Origin: Halovibrio salipaludis
Lineage (GTDB): Bacteria > Pseudomonadota > Gammaproteobacteria > Pseudomonadales > Oleiphilaceae
Reading direction: 5' to 3'
Assembly (NCBI RefSeq): GCF_002286965.1
Contig: NZ_NSKD01000007.1
Coordinates: 116,129-180,128, forward strand
Length of the DNA stretch: 64,000 bases
The translations under genes were made by a program, and so were the position numbers. The notes beneath the pieces are model-generated. The model was not told the DNA's origin. It worked only from the letters and a program-made list of their open reading frames with translations, and ran no database searches. Below, in pieces: positions 31,405 to 40,303 of the stretch (within the stretch, counting starts at the first letter, position 1; the number at the start of each line of letters is the position of its first letter).

Positions 31405-31959
31405 ATGCCCCAGGCCGCCTGGAAACCCATACTCACGCTGGCCCTGGTCACAGTGCTCACCGCCTGTGGCTTCCAGCTCCGGGGCTCGGGCATGGTGCCG
31501 GATGCCCTGGCACCCCTGGCCCTGTCCTGCGGCGAGGGCGTGCCCGGCCCGGTCTGCTCGGGTTTGCGTGAACGACTTGGCCTCTACAACATCCTGGCTG
31601 AAGACGACGAAACCGCCGGATACCGCCTCAAGCTCAGCGGCTATGAGCAGGAACGGCGCACGAGTGCCCTGGATGACCGGGCGGCCGCCGCTGAATACGA
31701 ACTCAGTGCCCGCATAGCGGTGGCATTGACCACGAGGGACGGCATTCCCCTTCTGGCGGATACCGAACTGAGTGCCCGCGAGTTCTACCAGGCGGATGAG
31801 CAGCAGGTGCTGGCCGGAGAGCGGGAACAGCAGGGCATCGAGGGCCTTCTCCAGGACCAGCTGGTCCAGCAGGTCACCCGCCGGCTGATGCCCTTCACCG
31901 AGGAGCGCATCCGCCGGATCCGCTCCGAGCACGAAAACAGTACGGACACGGACGAATGA
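31405..31959 (+). CDS. lptE: LPS-assembly lipoprotein LptE
   Basis: An outer-membrane lipoprotein that plugs the LptD barrel and helps deliver LPS to the surface. The 184-residue product has a lipoprotein signal with lipobox LTAC, the acylated residue being C21, followed by GFQLRGSG, the family start of mature LptE. GGAGG lies 8 bases before ATG 31405. It overlaps holA by 4 bp. Confidence 0.95.
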   Translation: MPQAAWKPILTLALVTVLTACGFQLRGSGMVPDALAPLALSCGEGVPGPVCSGLRERLGLYNILAEDDETAGYRLKLSGYEQERRTSALDDRAAAAEYELSARIAVALTTRDGIPLLADTELSAREFYQADEQQVLAGEREQQGIEGLLQDQLVQQVTRRLMPFTEERIRRIRSEHENSTDTDE

Positions 31960-32960
31960 AGGTCACCCCGGAACAGCTCCCGGATCAGCTGGCCAAGCGC
32001 CTGGATGCCGGTTACCTGGTTACCGGCGATGAACCCCTCCTGGTCCAGGAGGCCTGTGACCGCATCCGCGAACGGGCTGTGGCCGAAGGCTACGAGGAAC
32101 GCACGGTCTTCCAGACGGACCCGCAGTTCGACTGGCAGCAGGTCCATGACGAGACCCAGGCACTGTCGCTGTTCGCCAGCCGCCGCCGCATCGAGGTGCG
32201 CCTGCACAGTGGCAAGCCCGGCAAGGGCCGTGAGGTTCTGGAAGCCTTCGCCAAGGCGCCCCCGGAGGACGTCATCCTGATTGTCTCCGGCCCACGCCTG
32301 GACAGCGGCGAGACCAGCAAGGCCTGGTTCCGCAACTGGCAGAAGGTCGGCCTCCACGTTCCGGTCTGGCCGGTGGATCCAGCGGACTTCCCCCGCTGGC
32401 TCTCACGCCGCGCCGAAACCATGGGCCTGAAGCTCACCCGCAACGCCGTGGCCCAGCTCAGCGAGCGCCTGGAGGGCAACCTGCTGGCGGCCCACCAGGA
32501 GCTGGAACGACTCAGGGTGGTCGCCGGGGATGAACCGGTGGATGACGCTGTTGCCATTGGGGGTGTTGAGGACAGCAGCCGTTACAACGCCTTCGAGCTG
32601 AGCGCCGAGGCGCTGTCCGGCAACCGGGTTCACGCCCTGCAGATGCTGCGGCGCCTGGAAGAGGAAGGGACCAATACACTGGCCATACTGGGCGTGCTCC
32701 AGCGTGACCTGAAGCATCTTGCCAACCTGCAGCACAGCCTGCGTCAGGGCAGCAATGCGGCCACCTGGTTCAAGCACAACGGGGTGCGCCAGCCGCCGCT
32801 TCGAAAGGCCCTGGAAAAGGCCTCACGCCGGCACAACAGCCAGTCGATCAGCAGGGCCTGGGAACAGGCCAGACAGGTGGACCGGGCCAGCAAGGGGCAG
32901 GACCCGGCCATGCCGCCCTGGTCCGCCCTTGCCGCCCTGGTCGAGACGCTCTCCGCTTAG
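31956..32960 (+). CDS. holA: DNA polymerase III subunit delta
   Basis: The delta subunit opens the sliding-clamp ring within the clamp loader. The 334-residue product has the N-terminal AAA-like domain with YLVTGDEPLLVQEA, lacking a P-loop as expected, and a C-terminal collar domain. It is translationally coupled to lptE (ATGA). The last codon overlaps the stop of the convergent acyl-CoA dehydrogenase gene (32957-32960). Confidence 0.95.
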   Translation: MKVTPEQLPDQLAKRLDAGYLVTGDEPLLVQEACDRIRERAVAEGYEERTVFQTDPQFDWQQVHDETQALSLFASRRRIEVRLHSGKPGKGREVLEAFAKAPPEDVILIVSGPRLDSGETSKAWFRNWQKVGLHVPVWPVDPADFPRWLSRRAETMGLKLTRNAVAQLSERLEGNLLAAHQELERLRVVAGDEPVDDAVAIGGVEDSSRYNAFELSAEALSGNRVHALQMLRRLEEEGTNTLAILGVLQRDLKHLANLQHSLRQGSNAATWFKHNGVRQPPLRKALEKASRRHNSQSISRAWEQARQVDRASKGQDPAMPPWSALAALVETLSA

Positions 32961-34750
32961 CCGAACTCGGCCTCGTCGAACGCCATCATGCTGTCGCCGC
33001 CATTGCGGATGGACTCCGCCAGGGCAACCGACTGCGGCAGGATGCGGTCGAAGAAAAAGCGCGCGGTCTTGAGCTTGCCGGTGTAGAAGCCGGAGGTATC
33101 ATTCTCCGCCTTGGGCGCGGCTGCCTGCACCATGCGGACCCACAGATAGGCTTCGGCGGTGAGGCCGAACAGATCCAGGTAGTCCACCGCGGCCGCACCG
33201 ATCTCCGCCGGATTGCCATCCGCTGCCTTGATGACGCTCTCGGTCACATCGGAAAGACGCTCAAGAACCGCCGCCAGGGGCTGGATGTAGTCGGCCACTG
33301 CCGGATCATCCTGGTTCGCATTGATATAGTCGGCCACGTCGTTCGCGAAGAGTTCGAAGAACTTACCGCCATTACCGACAACCTTGCGCCCCATCAGGTC
33401 CATGGCCTGGATGCCGTTGGTCCCCTCGTAGATCTGGGTGATGCGGGTATCACGCACCAGCTGCTCCTGGCCCCACTCGCGGATATAGCCGTGCCCGCCG
33501 TAGACCTGCTGACCGATCACACAGGTATCCAACGCCCGGTCGGTCAGGAAGGCCTTGGCCACCGGCGTCAGCAGCGCCACCATGCCATCGGCTTTCTCCT
33601 TCGCTTCCGGGTCCTCGGCGAACTTGGCCTGGTCCAGCCACTGGGCCACGTAGGTAATAAAGGCACGGCTGCCTTCGGTATGCGCCTTCATCTTCAGCAG
33701 CATCCGCCGCACGTCCGGGTGCACGATGATCGGATCCGCCTGTTTGTCGGGGTTCTGGGGACCATTGGGTGAGCGGCTCTGGATGCGCTCGCGGGCATAG
33801 GCCAGGGCATGCTGGTAGGAGGCTTCCGCCGCGCCCACACCCTGGATGCCCACACCCAGACGCTCGTAGTTCATCATGGTGAACATGGCCATCAGGCCCT
33901 TGTTGGGCTCGCCCACGAGCCAGCCACGGGCATCATCGTAGTTCATGACACAGGTCGCGGAGCCGTGGATGCCCATCTTCTCCTCCAGTGACCCGCAGGA
34001 GACGTTGTTGCGCGCGCCCAGGGAATCGTCCTCATTCACTTCGTATTTCGGCACGAGGAAGAGCGAGATGCCCTTGGGTCCCGCCGGGGCGTCCGGCAGC
34101 TTGGCGAGCACCAGGTGGATGATGTTCTCCGCCATGTCGTGCTCACCCCAGGTGATGAAGATCTTGGTGCCTGAGATGCTGTAGGAACCATCATCGTTTG
34201 GCTTCGCCTTGGTCCGGATGATGCCCAGGTCCGTGCCGGCATGGGGCTCGGTCAGATCCATGGCCCCGGACCAGGTGCCATCGTACATCTTCGGCAGGTA
34301 CTTCTCCTTGAGCTCCTCACTGCCATGGGCATGGAGCGCCAGGCACGCGCCGGCCGTGAGCATGGGGCAGAGGCCGAAGGCCATGTTCGCGCCCTGCATC
34401 ATCTCCTCGACCTGCCCAACCAGGCTCTTGGGCATGCCCATGCCGCCGTAGTTGGGATCACCACCAAGGCCGACCCAGCCGCCTTCGGCGAAGGTCTGGT
34501 AGGCCTCCTTGAAACCATCAGGCGTGGTCACCTCGCCATCCTTCCACTGACAGCCCTGCTCATCGCCACTCTGGTTGATGGGGGCGAGCGTCCCTGCTGC
34601 GATCTTGCCGGCTTCTTCCAGAATGGCATCCGCCGTCTCCGGATCCACGCTTTCGCTGAGGCCGGGCAGGGATGCCCACTGGCCCGGTGCGTCGAAGATC
34701 TCGTTGAGCAGGAACCGCATGTCCTGCAGGGGAGCCTTGTAGTCAGCCAT
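32957..34750 (-). CDS. Large acyl-CoA dehydrogenase (DmdC-like), paralogue 1
   Basis: A FAD-dependent acyl-CoA dehydrogenase of 597 residues, the long type with an extra C-terminal domain, as in DmdC (3-methylthiopropanoyl-CoA dehydrogenase). Domains: an N-terminal helical region to about 155, a middle beta domain (160-270), a C-terminal helical domain with the catalytic Glu in YEGTNGIQ (about E442), then the extra C-terminal domain from about 470. Motif order and length are the same as in its neighbour at 34858-36657. The substrate is not predictable. An intrinsic terminator lies between the two genes, so it probably has its own promoter. Confidence 0.9.
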   Translation of the reverse strand: MADYKAPLQDMRFLLNEIFDAPGQWASLPGLSESVDPETADAILEEAGKIAAGTLAPINQSGDEQGCQWKDGEVTTPDGFKEAYQTFAEGGWVGLGGDPNYGGMGMPKSLVGQVEEMMQGANMAFGLCPMLTAGACLALHAHGSEELKEKYLPKMYDGTWSGAMDLTEPHAGTDLGIIRTKAKPNDDGSYSISGTKIFITWGEHDMAENIIHLVLAKLPDAPAGPKGISLFLVPKYEVNEDDSLGARNNVSCGSLEEKMGIHGSATCVMNYDDARGWLVGEPNKGLMAMFTMMNYERLGVGIQGVGAAEASYQHALAYARERIQSRSPNGPQNPDKQADPIIVHPDVRRMLLKMKAHTEGSRAFITYVAQWLDQAKFAEDPEAKEKADGMVALLTPVAKAFLTDRALDTCVIGQQVYGGHGYIREWGQEQLVRDTRITQIYEGTNGIQAMDLMGRKVVGNGGKFFELFANDVADYINANQDDPAVADYIQPLAAVLERLSDVTESVIKAADGNPAEIGAAAVDYLDLFGLTAEAYLWVRMVQAAAPKAENDTSGFYTGKLKTARFFFDRILPQSVALAESIRNGGDSMMAFDEAEFG

Positions 34751-34808
34751 GGATTGATCCTCACTTTGAACGTCTGGCAGGGCCTATTCTACCCCGGGAT
34801 TTCTGACA

Positions 34809-34835
34809 GAAAAGCCCGCACGGGGCGGGCTTTTC
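34809..34835. terminator. Bidirectional intrinsic terminator between the two acyl-CoA dehydrogenase genes
   Basis: Stem AAAAGCCCGC/GCGGGCTTTT (34810-34819 and 34825-34834) with loop ACGGG, flanked by A and T tracts, so a U-tract follows on either strand. It would end the transcript of the gene at 34858-36657. Confidence 0.85.
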
Positions 34836-34857
34836 ATGCTTACCGGATACTAACGGT

Positions 34858-36657
34858 TCAGAAGGCGAAATGCTCTTCCTGCATCTCCATCAGGTTACCG
34901 GCACCGCTGACCATGGCATCGGCGTGGGCCCTGGCCCGCGGCAGCATGCGCTGGAAGTAGAAGCGCGCGGTCTGGAGCTTGGCCTGATAGAACGCCTCTT
35001 CGGAGGTGCCTTCCTGGAGCTTGCGCTGGGCAACCTCGGCCATCTCGGCCCAGAGATAGGCCAACACACCGTAACCGGAGTACATCAGGTAGTCGTAGGA
35101 CGCCGCCCCGACCTCCTCGCGATCCTTCATGGCGGCCGAGCCGAGCTTCATGGTCAGGTCGCCCCACTCCTTGTTGAACGCCGCCAGCGGCTCGATGAAC
35201 TCAGCCAGCTCCTTGTTGTCGCCATGCTCCTTGCAGAACAGGTGCACCTTCTTGGTGAAGCGCTTGAGCGACTCACCCTGGGTCATCAGCACCTTCCGAC
35301 CCAGCAGGTCGAGCGCCTGGATGCCGGTTGTCCCCTCGTAGATGGCGCCGATGCGTGCATCCCGCACGATCTGCTCCATGCCCCACTCGGAGATGTAGCC
35401 GTGACCACCATAGACCTGCATTCCCAGATTGGCGGCTTCGATACCGGTCTCGGTCAGGAAGGCCTTGGCGATCGGCGTCAGGAAGCTCAGCAGTTCGTCG
35501 GCTTCCTTGCGCGCTTCAGCATCTTCGCTGCGGGTGGTGATGTCCGCCTGCTGGGCCGCGTAATAGATCATCGCGCGGCCACCCTCGGCCAGCGCTTTCT
35601 GGGTCATCAGCATCCGGCGCACGTCCGGGTGCACAATGATCGGATCCGCATTGCCCTCCGGATTCTTCGGGCCGGACAGTGAGCGCATGGCCTGGCGTTC
35701 GCGAGCGTACTCAAGCGCGCCCTGGAAGGACAGTTCGGCGGAAGCAAGCCCCTGGATGGCCGTGCCGATACGGGCGATGTTCATGAACGTGAACATGTAG
35801 CCCAGCCCCTTGTGCTCCTCGCCGATCAGGTAGCCGGTGGCACCGTCGAAGTTCAGCACGCAGGTGGCGTTGCCATGGATGCCCATCTTTTCCTCGATGG
35901 ACCCAACAGACACATTGTTGCGCTCACCGGGGTTGCCATTGGCGTCGGGGATGAACTTGGGGACCACGAACACGGAGATGCCCTTGGTGCCCTTGGGTGC
36001 ATCCGGCAGCTTCGCCAGTACCAGATGGATGATGTTCTCCGCCATGTCATGGTCGCCGGCGGAAATGAAGATCTTTTCGCCGGTAATCGCATAGCTGCCA
36101 TCGGAATTGGGCGTGGCCTTGGACCGGATAATCCCCAGATCGGAGCCACAGTGGGACTCGGTCAGGCACATGGTGCCGGTCCACTCGCCGCTGATCATCT
36201 TCGGCAGGAATGTCTGCTTCTGCTCATCAGAGCCATGCGCCTCCAGCGTGGAGATGCAGCCGTGGCTGAGCCCCGGGTACATGCCGAAGGACCAGTTGGC
36301 GGTGCCGACCATCTCACTCATCACCATGGACAGCGAATTCGGCAGGCCCTGGCCACCAAGTTCAACGTCACTGGTCATGGACGGCCAGCCACCTTCGATG
36401 TACTGCTTATAGGCTTCCTTGAAGCCCGTCGGCGTCTTCACCTCGCCGTTTTCCAGGCGACAGCCCTCCTGGTCACCGGTCTGGTTCAGCGGCGACAGCA
36501 CCTGCTCACAGAATTTGGCCCCTTCCTGGATGATGGCATCGACCATATCCGGCGTGGCTTCTTCGCCGCCGGGGATCTGCTGGTAGTGCGTTTCGGCATC
36601 CAGGAATTCATTCATGACAAACTGGATATCACGCAGCGGTGCTTTGTACTGGGGCAT
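34858..36657 (-). CDS. Large acyl-CoA dehydrogenase (DmdC-like), paralogue 2
   Basis: A 599-residue acyl-CoA dehydrogenase with the same architecture as the product of 32957-34750: N-terminal start QYKAPLRDIQFVMNE, FAD/substrate motifs such as CLTESHCGSDLG (164-175), the catalytic Glu in YEGTTGIQ (about E441), and the extra C-terminal domain. The two are clearly tandem paralogues. ATG 36657 has GAGGT about 8 bases upstream. Two PsrA-like boxes lie 25-50 bp upstream, suggesting fatty-acid control. Long-chain or methylthio-acyl substrates are both possible. Confidence 0.9.
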   Translation of the reverse strand: MPQYKAPLRDIQFVMNEFLDAETHYQQIPGGEEATPDMVDAIIQEGAKFCEQVLSPLNQTGDQEGCRLENGEVKTPTGFKEAYKQYIEGGWPSMTSDVELGGQGLPNSLSMVMSEMVGTANWSFGMYPGLSHGCISTLEAHGSDEQKQTFLPKMISGEWTGTMCLTESHCGSDLGIIRSKATPNSDGSYAITGEKIFISAGDHDMAENIIHLVLAKLPDAPKGTKGISVFVVPKFIPDANGNPGERNNVSVGSIEEKMGIHGNATCVLNFDGATGYLIGEEHKGLGYMFTFMNIARIGTAIQGLASAELSFQGALEYARERQAMRSLSGPKNPEGNADPIIVHPDVRRMLMTQKALAEGGRAMIYYAAQQADITTRSEDAEARKEADELLSFLTPIAKAFLTETGIEAANLGMQVYGGHGYISEWGMEQIVRDARIGAIYEGTTGIQALDLLGRKVLMTQGESLKRFTKKVHLFCKEHGDNKELAEFIEPLAAFNKEWGDLTMKLGSAAMKDREEVGAASYDYLMYSGYGVLAYLWAEMAEVAQRKLQEGTSEEAFYQAKLQTARFYFQRMLPRARAHADAMVSGAGNLMEMQEEHFAF

Positions 36658-36681
36658 GGCTCGTACCTCGGTTCATGCAAT

Positions 36682-36708
36682 TAAACGGCTGTTTGAAACA
36701 TACGTTTG
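36682..36708. promoter_or_regulatory. Two adjacent PsrA-like operator boxes
   Basis: TAAAC-GGCT-GTTTG (36682-36695) and GAAAC-ATAC-GTTTG (36695-36708) share one base. Both fit the (C/G)AAAC-N4-GTTT(G/C) pattern reported for the TetR-type fatty-acid regulator PsrA of pseudomonads; the second fits exactly, the first with T at the first position. They lie just upstream of the acyl-CoA dehydrogenase gene starting at 36657. Confidence 0.55.
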
Positions 36709-36765
36709 GAGTGGGTCCCGTGTCAAGGGAGATACACTGCGGCAAATGCATTTTACGAGGGGCGT

Positions 36766-37698
36766 TCAGGCTGTGGCACGGAAGCCTGGATCGGTGGCGG
36801 TAGCGGCCTCCGTGGACGCTAGTTCCTCCACGTCACGGAAGAGGCTGATGCGGGCATCATCCCTGCCGGGACGATCGGAAGCGGAAGCTTCCGTTTCCGG
36901 AGTGCTCTGCCCCCGGTTACTGTCATTCTCACCTTCTTCCTGGCGGGACGAGCGCAGCTCCGACTGGGCCTGAAGAAGCTGACGGGTCGCCTCCTGGGCA
37001 ACCCGGATATCCTGGGGCGATGGCTCAGCCGGGGCAAGCGCGGCCGAACGCACCGTCTGCATCTTGCTGATGGTGGCTTCCGGGTCATCAGGGATGGGGC
37101 TGGTATCAATGGAGACCTGCCCGCCGACGGCATAGAGCTGGCCATCCGGTCCGCGCTGGTAGGTGTAGGTGGGCGCACCGGCGTACTGGCCCCCCATGAC
37201 CTGGTGCGCCTGTTCATGCTGGCGTACTTCCTGGTCCCGGCCTCTCAGTTCCTGAACGGCCGACTGCTGCTCCGGTGATGCCCCCTCAGAGCCCTGCTCC
37301 GGCTGCCGCCGCTCGCCCTGGCGGTTCTCCGACCCGGGTTCCGGCCCTGCCTCACCGCGGGGACGTGCCGGGCGCTGCGGCGAAGCCTCCTCGCCCGCGC
37401 CCCGGGCATAACGATCCCCCTCCTCCGGGCTCTGCCGGCGGGCCTGTTCACTGATGGAGACCTGGACACCGCTGCTACTGCTCTCACCACGCGACGAGGG
37501 AGATGCTGGCCTGGATGGACCTGTCGGGCTGGCCGGTGTTGCTGGGCTGACAGTTGCCCGGGAAGAGGAGGGGGACGTGCTGTTGCTGGGCGCACTGGTC
37601 TGCGGCGCGCTACCAGGGGCCGCGCCCGGAGGTGCGGCGCTTCGGGTTACAGCGCCGCCGGCGTTGCTGATCGCGGGCTGGATGGACGTAAGCTGCAC
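36766..37698 (-). CDS. SprA-related putative metalloprotease
   Basis: A 310-residue protein. The first ~150 residues are low-complexity and rich in Pro, Ser, Gly, Gln and Glu. A conserved block follows: EVRQHEQAHQVMGGQYAGAP with an HExxH-like site (H161, E162, H165), then TYTYQRGPDGQLYAVGGQV and ISKMQTVRSAALAPAEPS. This matches the SprA-related (CJM1_0395-like) family, whose enzymatic activity is only predicted. The start is GTG 37698; no signal peptide is evident. It lies 18 bp after the small flagellar-rod-like gene, so the two form an operon. Confidence 0.75.
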   Translation of the reverse strand: MQLTSIQPAISNAGGAVTRSAAPPGAAPGSAPQTSAPSNSTSPSSSRATVSPATPASPTGPSRPASPSSRGESSSSGVQVSISEQARRQSPEEGDRYARGAGEEASPQRPARPRGEAGPEPGSENRQGERRQPEQGSEGASPEQQSAVQELRGRDQEVRQHEQAHQVMGGQYAGAPTYTYQRGPDGQLYAVGGQVSIDTSPIPDDPEATISKMQTVRSAALAPAEPSPQDIRVAQEATRQLLQAQSELRSSRQEEGENDSNRGQSTPETEASASDRPGRDDARISLFRDVEELASTEAATATDPGFRATA

Positions 37699-37716
37699 GG
37701 CGATTCCATTCCAGGG

Positions 37717-37986
37717 TCAGGCACGTTCATCGAGCAGCGTCCCTACCATCTCGTCCGCTGTCCGAACCACTTCAATGGAAGCCTCGGCATTCCGCTGGTT
37801 GACCTTCAGATCCACGATGGAGCCCGCGAGGCTGTCCTCGCTTGCGCCAGCACCATCAGGAGCGGCGGCTTCCCGGGGAGGCGCCTCTGTGGTTCCCGAA
37901 CGCGCAATACGGCTGGCCGCGTCCTGCATGCCGCGCTGGGCATCCTGGACACCGTTCACACCAATGGACAGGGCATTACTGATCAT
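37717..37986 (-). CDS. Small protein resembling the termini of flagellar rod/hook proteins
   Basis: An 89-residue protein. The N-terminal helix (ISNALSIGVNGVQDAQRGMQDAASRIA) and C-terminal helix (DLKVNQRNAEASIEVVRTADEMVGTLLDERA) resemble the conserved coiled-coil ends of FlgG/FlgE-type axial proteins, without the central domain. ATG 37986 has GGAGGT 6 bases upstream; GTG 37992 is the alternative. It precedes the SprA-like gene. Its role is not established and no flagellar gene is nearby. Confidence 0.65.
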   Translation of the reverse strand: MISNALSIGVNGVQDAQRGMQDAASRIARSGTTEAPPREAAAPDGAGASEDSLAGSIVDLKVNQRNAEASIEVVRTADEMVGTLLDERA

Positions 37987-38008
37987 GGGCACACCTCCCG
38001 CCCAGAAC

Positions 38009-38047
38009 GTTCATGAACATTACACCACAGCAGCGTTTAAAATTCAA
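38009..38047 (-). promoter_or_regulatory. Candidate promoter with palindrome before the flagellar-rod-like gene
   Basis: On the minus strand TTGAAT (38042-38047), a 17-base spacer and TGTAAT (38019-38024) form a plausible sigma-70 promoter. The 10-bp palindrome GTTCATGAAC (38009-38018) lies immediately downstream of the -10, where a repressor would act. Confidence 0.5.
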
Positions 38048-38066
38048 ACAGCCGGAACGACCCCGT

Positions 38067-38768
38067 TCACGCGCCAGGCAGAGGCAGCGACAGGTGGCGG
38101 GACGCCTCTTCGGCCATGGTGGTGGGGTCCTGCGAATCCAGCCAGGGCACACACCCCATGCACGGCGCCGGCATGCGCTCGCAGAGCGTCTCGAACGTCT
38201 CGTCTTCCCGCGCCATGGGCTCCGGCGTGCAGCGATTGGCCACCCAGCCCGCCAGGCGGCAGCCGTCACGCTGGATCAGCTCGGCACTGAGCAGGGCGTG
38301 GTTGATGGCGCCCAGGCGCAGCCCGACAACCAGGATGACGGGAAACTGGAGATCGCTCACCAGATCCACCCAGGTTTCATGGTCATTGAGCGGCACACGC
38401 CAGCCACCGGCGCCTTCAACCAGGAACAGGTCCGCGGGACGCATCATGGCACCCCGACAGAACCCCGCCAGGCGCTCGGCACTGACCCGCCGCCCGGCTT
38501 CCCGGGCGGCTACGTGGGGCGCGATTGCCGGTTCCAGCGCCACCGGGTTCACCGACTCATAGGGCATGGACTCGGTCATGGCCTCTGACAGCGCCAGGGC
38601 ATCGGCATTGCGCAGGCCTTCAGGGGTCTGCTCACAGCCGGAAGCCAGGGGCTTCATGGCCAGGGTGCGCAGGCCATTGCGGGCTGCCAGGCGCAGCAGG
38701 CCAGCCGTGACCACCGTCTTGCCGGAGTCCGTGTCAGTACCTGTGATGAAGTAGGATTGTCGTGGCAT
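38067..38768 (-). CDS. bioD: Dethiobiotin synthase
   Basis: An ATP-dependent carboxylase that closes the ureido ring of dethiobiotin from 7,8-diaminopelargonate. The 233-residue product has the P-loop GTDTDSGKT (10-18) and the family motif KPLASGCEQT. It is the last gene of the bioB-F-H-C-D operon, 21 bp after bioC. Confidence 0.96.
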   Translation of the reverse strand: MPRQSYFITGTDTDSGKTVVTAGLLRLAARNGLRTLAMKPLASGCEQTPEGLRNADALALSEAMTESMPYESVNPVALEPAIAPHVAAREAGRRVSAERLAGFCRGAMMRPADLFLVEGAGGWRVPLNDHETWVDLVSDLQFPVILVVGLRLGAINHALLSAELIQRDGCRLAGWVANRCTPEPMAREDETFETLCERMPAPCMGCVPWLDSQDPTTMAEEASRHLSLPLPGA

Positions 38769-38789
38769 GGGCGTTCTGGAAGGTTCCGG

Positions 38790-39593
38790 TTATTGCCTGG
38801 GGCCGGTCAGGTGCACAAAGGCCACCTGCCAGGTTGCGGGGACACCATACCGGGGATCCCGGTGGCGGTCATAGGCGCGGCACATGGCTTTCAGGCGCCC
38901 GGGGCCGAGCGCACCCCGGTGGCGGTGTTCATCCTTGTAGCGGGCCCCGAGGGTCTTGAGCTCACCCAGCAGCGCCATGACATCCGGGTACCACAGCACC
39001 AGCGGCTCAACATCAACAGTCACCCTCTCAAAGCCCTCGGCCAGCCGCGCCTCCAGCTCCGCCCGGGTCAGGAAACGATTGACGTGGCGACGGCCGGGAT
39101 CGGCCTCCGCCCACGCGGATTCCAGTTCGGTCAGGGTTCCGTCCACCAGGGTCGCGAGATGGGCCCTACCCCCGGGCTTCAGCAATCTTGCCATCTCCCG
39201 GGCGACGGCACCGGTGTCCTCGCACCACTGGATCATCAGGCTCGACTGGATCCAATCCAGGCTGCCCGAGGCCAGCGGCACATTCGCGGCATCAGCCACG
39301 AGCCAGCGCGCATCCACGCCCCGGTGCGCCCGGGCGTAATCGATCATTCCGGGAGACAGGTCGGCGGCGATCAGTTCCTCGGGGGCCAGCTGGCGCTCCA
39401 GCTCCGGCAGACTGAAACCGGTACCGCAGCCCAGATCAAGCCCCACACCACCGCTCGGAGCCTTCATACGGGCCAGTAGATCCAGCGCCACGCGCTGCTG
39501 AAGGCGAGCGGCCTCATCATAGGTTTCGGCGGCGGCCCCGAAATCATCGGAGACGCGCTGGCGACTGACCTGGTTGAACTGCCGCGCATTCAT
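38790..39593 (-). CDS. bioC: Malonyl-ACP O-methyltransferase BioC
   Basis: An SAM-dependent methyltransferase that caps malonyl-ACP so that fatty-acid synthesis can build pimeloyl-ACP methyl ester. The 267-residue product begins VSRQRVSDDFGAAAETYDEAA, the BioC signature, followed by the SAM motif GLDLGCGTG. Its start overlaps bioH by 4 bp. Confidence 0.95.
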   Translation of the reverse strand: MNARQFNQVSRQRVSDDFGAAAETYDEAARLQQRVALDLLARMKAPSGGVGLDLGCGTGFSLPELERQLAPEELIAADLSPGMIDYARAHRGVDARWLVADAANVPLASGSLDWIQSSLMIQWCEDTGAVAREMARLLKPGGRAHLATLVDGTLTELESAWAEADPGRRHVNRFLTRAELEARLAEGFERVTVDVEPLVLWYPDVMALLGELKTLGARYKDEHRHRGALGPGRLKAMCRAYDRHRDPRYGVPATWQVAFVHLTGPRQ

Positions 39594-40303
39594 GATGCCA
39601 CCTGCTTAATAGCCCTATTGATCCAGTCCGTCACCCCCGCAGCCGTAGCAGGCCAGTGGCAGCCTTCAGCCACCAGGTGACAGCGCTCACCGGCCAGCCC
39701 GAGCGCTTCCGGTACCGCCCCGCTCACCAGTGCATCACGCCCGCAGAAAAGGTGCTGAGCCCACCCCCCTGCCTGCTGCCAGCTCTCGCGCTGGTCAAGC
39801 TGGGCAAGCCACTCCAGGCTGCTCGACAGCCCCTGCCGGTATTCCACGGTCAGCTCCGGCCACTCCAGCGCCTGGAGCTCACGGCGCACCTGCCGGGGAG
39901 ACGTACTCCCCTGGCTGACCAGGGCGCAGAAGCGGCCGAGCGTCTGCTCCACATCCGTCAGCATGCCCTCCCGGAAACCACGGAAATCGGCATCTCCCAT
40001 ACCCACGGGCCAGTCCGGCGCCTCCAGAAATCGGGGTGTTGAGCACAGGGTGACCACACCGTTCACCTGACCCGGGAATCGCTCACGCGCCGCCATGGCC
40101 ACCTGCCCGCCCAGGGACCAGCCCAGCCAGGGCACGCCCGCTGGAACACGGGCCATGACGGCATCCAGAGCGGACTCCAGATCCTGGTGCCCGACCGCCA
40201 TCCGGGCCGGTTCCAGCATCACGGGCGCCGCCCCCTCGGGCAGCAGAGGCCGGAGGGCTGCTGCCGGAATACCCCAGCCGCCGACAACCACCACTCCGGT
40301 CAT
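39590..40303 (-). CDS. bioH: Pimeloyl-ACP methyl ester esterase BioH
   Basis: An alpha/beta hydrolase that removes the methyl cap to give pimeloyl-ACP. The 237-residue product is slightly shorter than E. coli BioH. The catalytic triad is visible: S63 (GWSLGG), D190 (FCGRDALV) and H216 (EGCHWPA). It lies in the bio operon, overlapping bioF and bioC by 4 bp each. Sequence alone might suggest another pimelate-gate esterase; context favours BioH. Confidence 0.9.
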   Translation of the reverse strand: MTGVVVVGGWGIPAAALRPLLPEGAAPVMLEPARMAVGHQDLESALDAVMARVPAGVPWLGWSLGGQVAMAARERFPGQVNGVVTLCSTPRFLEAPDWPVGMGDADFRGFREGMLTDVEQTLGRFCALVSQGSTSPRQVRRELQALEWPELTVEYRQGLSSSLEWLAQLDQRESWQQAGGWAQHLFCGRDALVSGAVPEALGLAGERCHLVAEGCHWPATAAGVTDWINRAIKQVAS

